From Pseudomonadota bacterium (GTDB taxonomy: Bacteria; Pseudomonadota; Alphaproteobacteria; Sphingomonadales; Sphingomonadaceae), in assembly GCA_023426225.1 (NCBI GenBank), contig JAFABD010000205.1, forward strand, positions 1 to 42,376: a stretch of DNA of 42,376 nucleotides, given 5' to 3'. Of this stretch, positions 16,292 through 22,925 are shown piece by piece; the stretch's first letter is position 1, and every line of letters begins with the position of its first letter. The notes under the pieces are model-generated. The model was given only the letters and a program-made list of their open reading frames with translations. It had not been told where the DNA came from and ran no database searches. The translations under genes were made by a program, and so were the position numbers.

Positions 16292-16951
16292 TCAGCGATA
16301 GAAAATGTGGTTGCCGACGGTCGCGACCCGGTCGCGGTTGAAGCCGCCGCCGCGCGCATAACGCGCATGAAAATAGAGCGCTTCGTTGGCCGGGCTTTCC
16401 CACAGATTCTTCTGCGCGACCTGCGCCACTGCCAGTGCACGGCGCCACTGGGCGTTGGCCGGCGGCGAGGGCAGGCGGCCGCCGCGCACGAACGAGAACT
16501 GGCCCGGCTGCGCGAGCACGCCGCACACCGTCGTCGGGAACCGGCCCGAGCGCGTGCGGTTCAGCAGCACTTCGGCAACCGCCAGCTGGCCCGCGAGCGG
16601 TTCACCCTTGGCCTCGAAATAGATGCCGGTGGCAAGGCAACGGAGTTCGCTGTCGGATTCGGCCGGAACGTCCTGCGCTTCGACGGCCGCGAGCAGCGTC
16701 TCGTAATCCTGGTCTTCCTGGAGGGCCGCCTGGGGCAGCGGCTGGACAATTTCGCCGTCCTTACGGACCAGCTGGGCTGCCTGGGGCAGCGCGGGAACCA
16801 CATGGTGTTCCTGGACGTTGACGCTCTGAACCTGTGCAGCCTGGCCATTGGCCGGCGCGGCGGGCGTCCCGTCGAGCGTTGCGGCGTTGGCTAGAGCCGC
16901 AAAGCAAAAGGTCAGCACCGCGAAACCCGCGGCGCGGAAGCGCAACTTCAT
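16292..16951 (-). CDS. SleB-family cell wall hydrolase
   Basis: The product is 219 residues. A signal peptide (about residues 1-23, ending ANA) is followed by a linker rich in Ala/Gln/Val. From about residue 105 comes a Hydrolase_2 (SleB-type) domain: CLATGIYFEAKGEPLAGQ with the likely catalytic Glu, then VLLNRTRSGRFPTTVCGV, QFSFVRGG and a C-terminal HARYARGG. Members cleave peptidoglycan. It should act in the periplasm on wall turnover. The gene is a single unit followed by an intrinsic terminator. The 168-bp region upstream (16952-17119) contains the promoter but no recognisable site. Confidence 0.9.
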   Translation of the reverse strand: MKLRFRAAGFAVLTFCFAALANAATLDGTPAAPANGQAAQVQSVNVQEHHVVPALPQAAQLVRKDGEIVQPLPQAALQEDQDYETLLAAVEAQDVPAESDSELRCLATGIYFEAKGEPLAGQLAVAEVLLNRTRSGRFPTTVCGVLAQPGQFSFVRGGRLPSPPANAQWRRALAVAQVAQKNLWESPANEALYFHARYARGGGFNRDRVATVGNHIFYR

Positions 16952-17119
16952 ACAAGACTTTGACTGTGCGGTTGGTGCACGGCCGCCCCCTGATCATCGT
17001 CCGATGATCCCCTCTGGGCCGCCGGGCCTCCCCCCGACTGCGTAACCGATCGACTTCACACCCCGGTCGGCACAACGCGATTGAACGTCACCGGCCTTTT
17101 CCCGATCGGCGCGCGACCG

Positions 17120-17461
17120 TCAACCGAATGTCATCGTTTCAGCGGCGAACCGTTCGGCGCCTGCGATATCCAGTTCGACGACCCACAGGTCGGGATCGCG
17201 GCTTCTCCGGCGGCGCCAATAGTCGGTCGCATCGGCATCGTCGGCGAGCGTATCCGGTCCGGTGGGCCGAAGCCCGCTGGCGCCGTCCGGCCCCAGACCA
17301 CGCTCGAAAAACCGCGGATTCTGGCCTTTTTCCAGGCAAAGGAAGAGGATGGCACCCGATGTTGCGTCACCGCGGGCAAGGATTGCGGCGTTGCCGCCTG
17401 CGGCGGCGACCCGGCGGATCACCGCGCTGACCAGCAGCCCCGCGGCAGGGCGCGGATTCAT
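17120..17461 (-). CDS. DUF1491 family protein
   Basis: The product is 113 residues from ATG 17461, whose ATGA overlaps the stop of the thioesterase gene. The DUF1491 pattern is visible: AGLLVSAVIRRVAAAGGNAAILARGD, then GAILFLCLEKGQNPRFFER, then a WVVELD block. This is a small alphaproteobacterial family of unknown function. The gene is third in the ptsN-thioesterase-DUF1491 run. Confidence 0.85.
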   Translation of the reverse strand: MNPRPAAGLLVSAVIRRVAAAGGNAAILARGDATSGAILFLCLEKGQNPRFFERGLGPDGASGLRPTGPDTLADDADATDYWRRRRSRDPDLWVVELDIAGAERFAAETMTFG

Positions 17462-17934
17462 TCTGCGGCCGGCGCTGCCGTCGCATAGCCGGGCAGCGTC
17501 GCCAGCGGGATTCGCGATCGCATGAAGGTGCCGGTGCCCCGCGCGACCTCCTCGCCCTCGGCGTCGATCAGGCGCGCCTCGGCAACGAAAACGCGCCGCT
17601 GGCCGCTCACCCACCGCCCTTCGGCAATGATCGGGCCCTCGCTGAGCGGGCGCGTGAACAGCAGGTTGAACTGTGTCGTCAGCAGGAAACGATCGGTGAC
17701 GAGGCTATTGGCGGCATAAAAGGCCGCATCGTCGAGCATCTTGAAATAGGCGGTGCCGTGGACCGCGCCGCCCGCATGGAAGAAGCGCCGGTCGACCGCA
17801 AAGCGGATCCGCGCCAGGCCGCTTTCGGGAATCTCGAGCACCGATTCGAACAGCCGGTTGATCGGCGCGGCGGCATAGAGCGATTCGAGCGCGCGGAAAT
17901 GGGCGGCCGCGCCAAAGGGTTCAGGCTGCGTCAC
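17458..17934 (-). CDS. PaaI-type hotdog thioesterase
   Basis: The product is 158 residues with a hotdog fold of the PaaI/acyl-CoA thioesterase type. Diagnostic features are HAGGAVHGTAYFKMLDDAAFYAANS, the central helix region with an Asp-containing DDAA, and the strands TTQFNLLFTRP and GRWVSGQRRVFVAEARLID. It probably hydrolyses an acyl- or aryl-CoA; the substrate is unknown. The start is GTG at 17934, which overlaps the end of ptsN by 14 bases, and its stop overlaps the DUF1491 start. It is thus translationally linked in a three-gene operon. Confidence 0.88.
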   Translation of the reverse strand: MTQPEPFGAAAHFRALESLYAAAPINRLFESVLEIPESGLARIRFAVDRRFFHAGGAVHGTAYFKMLDDAAFYAANSLVTDRFLLTTQFNLLFTRPLSEGPIIAEGRWVSGQRRVFVAEARLIDAEGEEVARGTGTFMRSRIPLATLPGYATAAPAAE

Positions 17935-18388
17935 GCGCCTCCACCCCGGTCAACAGCGCGAACAGCGCATCGGGCGAGCCCGCCCCGCGCAGCTTTGCCG
18001 CGAAGGCGCGATCGCGCAGCCGACGCGATACGCTGGCAAGCGCCTTGAGATGGTCCGAGCCCGCGTCGGCGGGCGACATCAGCATGAACACCAAGTCGAC
18101 GGGCAATTCGTCGACCGCCCCGAAATCGACCGGTTGCGCCAGCCGGGCAAAAACACCGACGACATGGTCCAGCCCGGCCAGACGGCCGTGCGGAATCGCG
18201 ATTCCTGCGCCGAATCCGGTCGATCCCAGCTTTTCACGCTCGGTCAGCGTCTCGCACACCGCACGTGCGTCGAGCCCCCAGGCGCGTTCGGCCGCGGCGC
18301 CGAGTTGCTGGAACAGGGCCTTCTTGCTGGTCGCACCCAGATCGGCGAGCACCGATTCGGGAGAAAGCAGGGTGCTGAGTTCGGTCAT
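17921..18388 (-). CDS. ptsN: Nitrogen-PTS phosphocarrier EIIA-Ntr
   Basis: Terminal phosphoacceptor of the nitrogen phosphotransferase chain, which signals nitrogen and potassium status rather than transporting sugar. The product is 155 residues. The phosphorylated histidine is His67 in AIPHGRL, preceded by the conserved LTEREKLGSTGFGAGIA. ATG at 18388 is preferred over the in-frame TTG one codon upstream. It follows hpf by 57 bp, the usual bacterial order, but rpoN is not in this window. A GC-rich hairpin lies between hpf and ptsN. Confidence 0.95.
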   Translation of the reverse strand: MTELSTLLSPESVLADLGATSKKALFQQLGAAAERAWGLDARAVCETLTEREKLGSTGFGAGIAIPHGRLAGLDHVVGVFARLAQPVDFGAVDELPVDLVFMLMSPADAGSDHLKALASVSRRLRDRAFAAKLRGAGSPDALFALLTGVEARDAA

Positions 18389-18411
18389 CAATCGTCCAAG
18401 CCGTTGGAAAG

Positions 18412-18433
18412 GGCGGCGCGTCGCCGCGCCGCC
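18412..18433 (-). terminator. GC-rich hairpin between hpf and ptsN
   Basis: GGCGGCGCG (18412-18420) and CGCGCCGCC (18425-18433) form a perfect 9-bp stem with a TCGC loop. On the minus strand it is followed by CUUUCC, a poor U-tract. It may partly terminate or process the hpf message upstream of ptsN. Confidence 0.5.
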
Positions 18434-18445
18434 GCGATCTTTCCC

Positions 18446-19033
18446 CTAGGCGGACGCGCGGTTGGGCTCAACCCAGCCGATCGTGCCGTCGCCGCGGCGA
18501 TAGACCATGTTGTACGTGCCCGTACCCGCGTTACGGAACAGCAACGCATTGGTGTTGCGCAAATCGAGCATCATCACGGCGTCCGAAACGGTGGTTTCGG
18601 GCACGTCGACGCGCGTTTCGGCGATCACCAGCGGGGCCTCGCCGGGCTCCTCGTCCTCGCGCGGCTCCTCGAACAGGGTATAGCCGGCATTGTCATACGC
18701 GCCGGTTTCGGCAAGCGCGTTGACGACGCCCGGCTGGCGATCCTTGATCCGGCGCATATAGCGGCGAAGCTGCTTGTCGATGCGCTCGGCCGCGCCGTCA
18801 AAGGCGCCGTGCGCCTCCATGCCCTGGTTGGTCGCCTTGAGCACCAGCCCCTGCATGACGTGCATCACAATGTCGCAGGTGAAGCCGGAATCGCGCGGGC
18901 CGCGGCCGAACGTGACGGTGGCCGAAAGCGAGCGCGCGAAATACTTGTCCGCGATACCCTGGATCCGCTGCGTGACCTGTGTCTGCAGCGCGCCGCCGGT
19001 TTCGACCTGGTGGCCCGAGATTCGGATATCCAT
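18446..19033 (-). CDS. hpf: Long-form ribosome hibernation promoting factor
   Basis: Binds the 30S subunit in slow growth, and the long form promotes 100S dimers. The product is 195 residues with the two-domain long-HPF layout. The N-terminal RaiA/YfiA domain (about 1-100) has MDIRISGHQVETGGALQ and IDKQLRRYMRRIKDR. After an acidic linker (FEEPREDEEPGE) comes the C-terminal dimerisation domain, VIAETRVDVPETTVSDAV then FRNAGTGTYNMVYRRGDG. ATG at 19033 follows an AGGAGG site, among the best in the window, suggesting high expression. It is the first gene before ptsN and follows dnaQ by 59 bp. Confidence 0.96.
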   Translation of the reverse strand: MDIRISGHQVETGGALQTQVTQRIQGIADKYFARSLSATVTFGRGPRDSGFTCDIVMHVMQGLVLKATNQGMEAHGAFDGAAERIDKQLRRYMRRIKDRQPGVVNALAETGAYDNAGYTLFEEPREDEEPGEAPLVIAETRVDVPETTVSDAVMMLDLRNTNALLFRNAGTGTYNMVYRRGDGTIGWVEPNRASA

Positions 19034-19092
19034 GGACTTTTCCTCCTATCGTTGATCGCGCCCCGTACTTGGGATGGGGTCGCCCCGGCGAA

Positions 19093-19788
19093 TCAGCCGG
19101 TTTGTGCACCTTCCCAGAGCGGGTTCTCCAATACTTTGACAAAGGCCGCATGCCGTTCGAGTTCCTCGGCCGACGGCGCGAAGTGCCGCGGCGGGCGCAC
19201 TTGCGCGCGAACGGGGGCCTCGATGCGCGTTTCGACGACCACCGGCTTGTCGACGGCGAGGCCCAGCGTGATCTGGCGCCCCCCGGTGAGTTCGACATAG
19301 ACCTGAGCAAGCAGCTGGGCGTCGAGCAGCGCGCCGTGCAGCGTGCGGGCGCTCAGGTCGATCCCGTAGCGCGAACACAGCGCGTCGAGCGTGTGCTTCG
19401 ACCCCGGATGGCGAACCCGCGCGAGCGCCAGCGTATCGACCATCCGGTCCAGCGACACGATCGGCCGGCCGCACCGGCCCAGTTCGCCGTTCAGGAAGCT
19501 GAAGTCGAACCCGGCATTGTGCGCGACGAGCGGCACATCGTCGCCGATGAAGTCGAGCAGATCCTCGACCACCGCCTCGAACGACGGCTTGTCGGCAAGG
19601 AAGGCGTCGGACAGTCCGTGGACGTTGAACGCCTCCACCGGCATCGGCCGCCCGGGATTGATATAGGCATGGAAGGTGCGGCCGGTCATCACCCGGTTGT
19701 GCAGTTCGACACAGCCGATTTCGACCAGCCGGTCCCCCCCTGAAAAGCTGAGGCCGGTTGTTTCGGTGTCAAACACGATTTCACGCAT
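19093..19788 (-). CDS. dnaQ: DNA polymerase III epsilon subunit (proofreading exonuclease)
   Basis: 3'-5' proofreading exonuclease of the replicative polymerase. The product is 231 residues. The DEDDh catalytic set is complete: D7 and E9 in DTETTGL, D95 in HNAGFDFSF, and H151 and D156 in LHGALLDAQLL. The C-terminal part after about 190 (EELERHAAFVKVL) is the region used for binding the alpha subunit. It lies 7 bp after coaE on the same strand and ends a five-gene run (ppsR, maf, aroE, coaE, dnaQ) reading away from the origin. Confidence 0.95.
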   Translation of the reverse strand: MREIVFDTETTGLSFSGGDRLVEIGCVELHNRVMTGRTFHAYINPGRPMPVEAFNVHGLSDAFLADKPSFEAVVEDLLDFIGDDVPLVAHNAGFDFSFLNGELGRCGRPIVSLDRMVDTLALARVRHPGSKHTLDALCSRYGIDLSARTLHGALLDAQLLAQVYVELTGGRQITLGLAVDKPVVVETRIEAPVRAQVRPPRHFAPSAEELERHAAFVKVLENPLWEGAQTG

Positions 19789-19795
19789 GCCCCCT

Positions 19796-20389
19796 TTATT
19801 GGGCGGGCGCGGCCCTTAGGCAAGCGATCAGCGCCCGTACGTGTTCGCGCGTAGCGTCGATCGAACCGCCGGTCGGAATGACGAAATCGGCGCGCGCGCG
19901 CTTTTCCGCGTCGGGCAGCTGGCGTGCAAGGATCGCATCGAGGCGTTCTGCGGTCATTCCCGGCCGCGCCAGCACGCGCGCGCGCTGCACCGCGGCTTCG
20001 GCCGAAACGACCGCGATCCGGTCGACCTGCTGCCATCCGCCCGCCTCGAACAGCAACGGCACGTCGAGCACGACGACTGGCGCATCGGCATGCCGCGCAA
20101 GAAACGCGGCACGCGCCGCCGCGACCGCCGGATGCACGATCGCCTCCAGGCGGGCGAATGCCTCCGGATTGCCGAACACCGCCTCGCCGAGCAGCGTGCG
20201 GTTCACGCCCAATTCGCTCGTCGTGTCGGGAAACGCGGCCTCGATCTCGGCCACCAGCGCACCGCCCGGCCCCTGCAGGTGATGCACGATCGCATCGGCA
20301 TCGAACACCGGCACGCCCGCTTCCTCGAACATGCGCGCCACGGTCGACTTGCCCATGCCGATCGACCCGGTGAGGCCTAGGACGATCAT
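19796..20389 (-). CDS. coaE: Dephospho-CoA kinase
   Basis: Last step of CoA synthesis: phosphorylation of the 3'-OH of dephospho-CoA with ATP. The product is 197 residues. The P-loop GSIGMGKST is at residues 8-16 and the family block VVVLDVPLLFEAG follows in the middle. ATG at 20389 overlaps the stop of aroE (ATGA), so the two are translationally coupled. dnaQ follows after 7 bp. Confidence 0.96.
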   Translation of the reverse strand: MIVLGLTGSIGMGKSTVARMFEEAGVPVFDADAIVHHLQGPGGALVAEIEAAFPDTTSELGVNRTLLGEAVFGNPEAFARLEAIVHPAVAAARAAFLARHADAPVVVLDVPLLFEAGGWQQVDRIAVVSAEAAVQRARVLARPGMTAERLDAILARQLPDAEKRARADFVIPTGGSIDATREHVRALIACLRAAPAQ

Positions 20390-21195
20390 GCCGTCAGCAA
20401 GGCCCGCAATTCGTCGTCGCGATCGCGCGGCGGTTCCGCACCGAAGAACAGCTCGAACGCATAGGCCGCCTGGCCGATCAGCATTTCGAGCCCGTCGACG
20501 GTATCCAGAGCGCGCGCGCGCGCCGCCGCCAGCAACGGCGTCTCGAGCGGCGCATAGACAATGTCATAGACGATCGCATGCTCGGGCAGCGGATCGAGGT
20601 CGAGCGTCAGCGGCGGTTGCCCCGCCATGCCCAGCGGGCTGGCATTGACGAGCAGGTCAGCGCGCGGCAGCGGCGCGGCAAGCGGCTGCGCATCGCCCTT
20701 CAGTCCGAAATGCGAAAGCAGCGCGGCCGCCTTCAGCACGTTCCGGTTGAGGATCGTCACCTGCCCCACGCCGATCCGGGCAAGCGCGAACAGCACCGCG
20801 CGCGCCGCGCCGCCCGCACCGATCACGACGGCGTGCCCGCCCGCAAGCGGCACCTCGGCGAGCGGCGCATAAAAGCCCGCCGCGTCGGTGTTGGTCCCCA
20901 CCACCGCGCCGTCCTCGGCACGAAAGGCAGTGTTGATCGCCCCGATCGAGCCGCGGATATCGCCGCGATCCTCGACATGGTCGAGCGCCGCTTCCTTGTG
21001 CGGGATGGTGATGTTGCACCCGCGCCAGTCGGGGTCGGCGCGGCGCTCGGCAAAATAATCGGCGAGTCGGTCGGGCGTCACCGCGAGCGCGCGATAATCG
21101 GCGTCGATCCCCAGCGCGTCGAGCCAGAAGCCGTGGATGCGCGGCGACTTGCTGTGCGCGATCGGATCACCGATGACTTCGGCATAGGGTTTCAT
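20386..21195 (-). CDS. aroE: Shikimate dehydrogenase (NADP+)
   Basis: Reduces 3-dehydroshikimate to shikimate in aromatic amino acid synthesis. The product is 269 residues. Shikimate-binding serines are S15 and S17 in IAHSKSP, the catalytic lysine is K67 in ITIPHKE, and the nucleotide site GAGGAARAV lies near 126-134. The C-terminal block DGLEMLIGQAAYAFELFFG is typical. ATG at 21195 overlaps the maf stop (ATGA). Confidence 0.96.
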   Translation of the reverse strand: MKPYAEVIGDPIAHSKSPRIHGFWLDALGIDADYRALAVTPDRLADYFAERRADPDWRGCNITIPHKEAALDHVEDRGDIRGSIGAINTAFRAEDGAVVGTNTDAAGFYAPLAEVPLAGGHAVVIGAGGAARAVLFALARIGVGQVTILNRNVLKAAALLSHFGLKGDAQPLAAPLPRADLLVNASPLGMAGQPPLTLDLDPLPEHAIVYDIVYAPLETPLLAAARARALDTVDGLEMLIGQAAYAFELFFGAEPPRDRDDELRALLTA

Positions 21196-21788
21196 CGGTC
21201 AAGCACTCCACGGACCCGCAGATAATCAAGGATCGGCAGCATCGGCATGCCGAGGATGGTGAAATGGCTGCCCTCGATCCGTGCGAACAGCTGCACGCCC
21301 GGGCCTTCCATGCGATAACAGCCGACGCACCCGGCAATGGCGGGCCATTCGCGGTCCAGATAGGCCTCGATAAAGGCGTCGCTGAGCGGACGGACATGCA
21401 TCCGGGCGCGATCGACGTGCCGCCACACCGCGCCATTGCCCTCTGCGATCACGGCAGCGCTGAACAGGTCGTGCCGCCGGCCCGAAAGCCGGCGCAGATG
21501 CTCGGCCGCCTCGTCGCGAGACGTCGGCTTGTCGAGCAGCGTGCCGTCCTCGATCGCCACCACCGAGTCGCAACCGAGGATCAGCGCCGCAGGATCGAGC
21601 CGCGACAATTTGAGCGCCTTGAGTTCGGCAAGCGCATCGGCAAGTCCGCGCGCATCGATGCCCTGCGCCAGCAGCGACGCCTTGGCAGCCTCCTCGTCGA
21701 CCTGGGCCGCCGCCGCCTCATGCGGCACCCCGGCCGCGTCGAGCATCGCGCGACGCGACGCGCTTTGCGAAGCGAGCACCAGCCTCAT
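21192..21788 (-). CDS. maf: Maf-like nucleotide pyrophosphatase
   Basis: House-cleaning nucleotide pyrophosphatase family that removes modified NTPs. The product is 198 residues. It begins MRLVLASQSASRRAMLDAAG, the Maf signature, and has ILGCDSVVAIEDGTLLDKP with the catalytic Asp, followed by a GCYRMEGPG block. ATG at 21788 overlaps the ppsR stop (ATGA) and fits the family N-terminus, so the 11-residue in-frame extension is rejected. Confidence 0.95.
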   Translation of the reverse strand: MRLVLASQSASRRAMLDAAGVPHEAAAAQVDEEAAKASLLAQGIDARGLADALAELKALKLSRLDPAALILGCDSVVAIEDGTLLDKPTSRDEAAEHLRRLSGRRHDLFSAAVIAEGNGAVWRHVDRARMHVRPLSDAFIEAYLDREWPAIAGCVGCYRMEGPGVQLFARIEGSHFTILGMPMLPILDYLRVRGVLDR

Positions 21789-22606
21789 GCGTTCTTCCTC
21801 CGCAGGTTGCGTTCGTTGCACAGCTGGATGATCGCCGCCGCCGTCTCCTCGATCGAACGCCGGGTGACGTCGATCACCGGCCAGCCGCGATCGGCGAACA
21901 TCCGGCGCGCGAATGCGATCTCGTGCTGAACCGAATGCTGGTCGACATAGGCGGTCTCCTGGCTCTGGTTGAGCAGCAACAGGCGGTTGCGCCGGATCTG
22001 CACCAGCCGGTCGGCGCTGGTCGTCAGCCCGACGATCAGCGGGTTGCGCAGCGAATAGAGTTCGGCCGGCGGCGGCGATTCGACGACGATCGGGATATTG
22101 GCGGTCTTGTACCCACGATTGGCCAGATAGATCGCGGTCGGCGTCTTCGACGAACGCGAGACGCCCGCCAGGACGATGTCGGCCTCTTCCCAGTCCTCGG
22201 CGCCGATCCCGTCATCGTGCGCAATCGTGAACTGGATCGCGTCGACGCGCGCGAAATAGGCGGCGTCGAGCGTGTGCTGGCGCCCAGGCCGCGCCTTGGC
22301 TTCCTGGCCCAGCAGGTTGGACAGCGCGTGGCTGACCGGATCGAGCGGGGCGATCGCCGGCAGCCCGAGTGCGCGGCAGCGGGTCTCGAGCATCCGGCGA
22401 ATGTCGCTGTTGACCAGGGTAAAGATCACCAGCCCCGGATTTTGCGCGATTTCCTGGAGGATCCGCTCGAGATGCGCCTCGCTGCGCACCATCGGCCAGA
22501 AATGCCGGAGCGGTTCCACATCGTCGAACTGCGCAAGCGCCGCCTTGGCGATGTTCTCGAGCGTCTCGCCCGTCGAATCCGAGAGCAGGTGGAGATGCAG
22601 CCGCAT
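21785..22606 (-). CDS. ppsR: DUF299 pyruvate,phosphate/water dikinase regulatory protein
   Basis: Bifunctional ADP-dependent serine/threonine kinase and Pi-dependent pyrophosphorylase family that switches PEP synthase or pyruvate phosphate dikinase off and on. The product is 273 residues. The nucleotide loop GVSRSSKT is at 148-155, and the N-terminus reads MRLHLHLLSDSTGETLE. ATG at 22606 was chosen on this N-terminus; a longer in-frame extension would run into the origin. It is the homologue of the Rickettsia RP001 gene that flanks alphaproteobacterial origins opposite hemE. Which dikinase it controls cannot be read from this window. Confidence 0.93.
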   Translation of the reverse strand: MRLHLHLLSDSTGETLENIAKAALAQFDDVEPLRHFWPMVRSEAHLERILQEIAQNPGLVIFTLVNSDIRRMLETRCRALGLPAIAPLDPVSHALSNLLGQEAKARPGRQHTLDAAYFARVDAIQFTIAHDDGIGAEDWEEADIVLAGVSRSSKTPTAIYLANRGYKTANIPIVVESPPPAELYSLRNPLIVGLTTSADRLVQIRRNRLLLLNQSQETAYVDQHSVQHEIAFARRMFADRGWPVIDVTRRSIEETAAAIIQLCNERNLRRKNA

Positions 22607-22623
22607 CAGCGCGGGGACGAGTC

Positions 22624-22632
22624 TGTGGATAA
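22624..22632 (-). promoter_or_regulatory. DnaA box, perfect TTATCCACA
   Basis: TGTGGATAA on the plus strand is the exact complement of the high-affinity DnaA 9-mer. It lies 18 bases outside the ppsR start, at the left end of the putative origin. Confidence 0.75.
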
Positions 22633-22748
22633 CATGGTGCACGCTCGCTAGCGCAACCGGTGCCTGCGGCCAAGCACCGCGGAATCGAGTCCGTCGTGGG
22701 TGATTCGTCCACAACCGCATCCCCAGCGGCTGGTTCCGATCCACAGCC

Positions 22749-22757
22749 TGTGGATAG
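22749..22757 (-). promoter_or_regulatory. DnaA box, 8 of 9
   Basis: TGTGGATAG (complement CTATCCACA) differs from TTATCCACA at one position. It sits four bases from the opposite-facing 7/9 match CGATCCACA at 22737-22745, making a head-to-head pair. Confidence 0.6.
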
Positions 22758-22835
22758 CGTGAATCAATTCCCCGAATCCGTGGAGTTCCGGGTGGCGCGA
22801 GGAGTCAATCTGTTGGCAATGCGGGGGCAATGCGA

Positions 22836-22844
22836 TTAGCCACA
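22836..22844 (+). promoter_or_regulatory. DnaA box, 8 of 9
   Basis: TTAGCCACA differs from the DnaA consensus at one position. It is the box nearest the hemE-side repeat and the AT-richer segment. Confidence 0.5.
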
Positions 22845-22855
22845 GCTTTCACGCG

Positions 22856-22875
22856 CCAACAGACTCCAACAGACT
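22856..22875. repeat. 10-bp tandem repeat in oriC
   Basis: CCAACAGACT occurs twice in tandem with exactly one helical turn spacing. Each copy runs into a GACTC site, so two GANTC sites are placed 10 bp apart on the same helix face. Confidence 0.8.
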
Positions 22876-22877
22876 CT

Positions 22878-22892
22878 GAGAATCAGATTCTC
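22878..22892. repeat. GAGAATC/GATTCTC palindrome in oriC
   Basis: GAGAATC and GATTCTC are perfect arms around one central A. Each arm contains a GANTC site (22880-22884 and 22886-22890). It is followed by TTTTGATTT and could be a protein-binding site or part of the unwinding region, or it may serve the hemE promoter. Confidence 0.75.
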
Positions 22893-22925
22893 TTTTGATT
22901 TAGGAAGGCGGATCCCCTGAGCATC

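Larger units (their letters stand above)
22607..22925. other. oriC: Putative chromosomal replication origin (oriC)
   Basis: This 319-bp gap between divergent ppsR and hemE matches the position of the Caulobacter origin (between hemE and the RP001 homologue). It contains DnaA-box-like 9-mers at 22624-22632 (perfect TTATCCACA on minus), 22705-22713 (7/9), 22737-22745 (7/9), 22749-22757 (8/9, minus) and 22836-22844 (8/9). Eleven GANTC sites lie at 22619, 22682, 22687, 22702, 22761, 22774, 22802, 22862, 22872, 22880 and 22886. The right end is less GC-rich, with a tandem repeat, a palindrome and a TTTTGATTT stretch that could unwind. No protein gene is apparent. The origin call is inference from position plus motifs. 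Confidence 0.85.
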
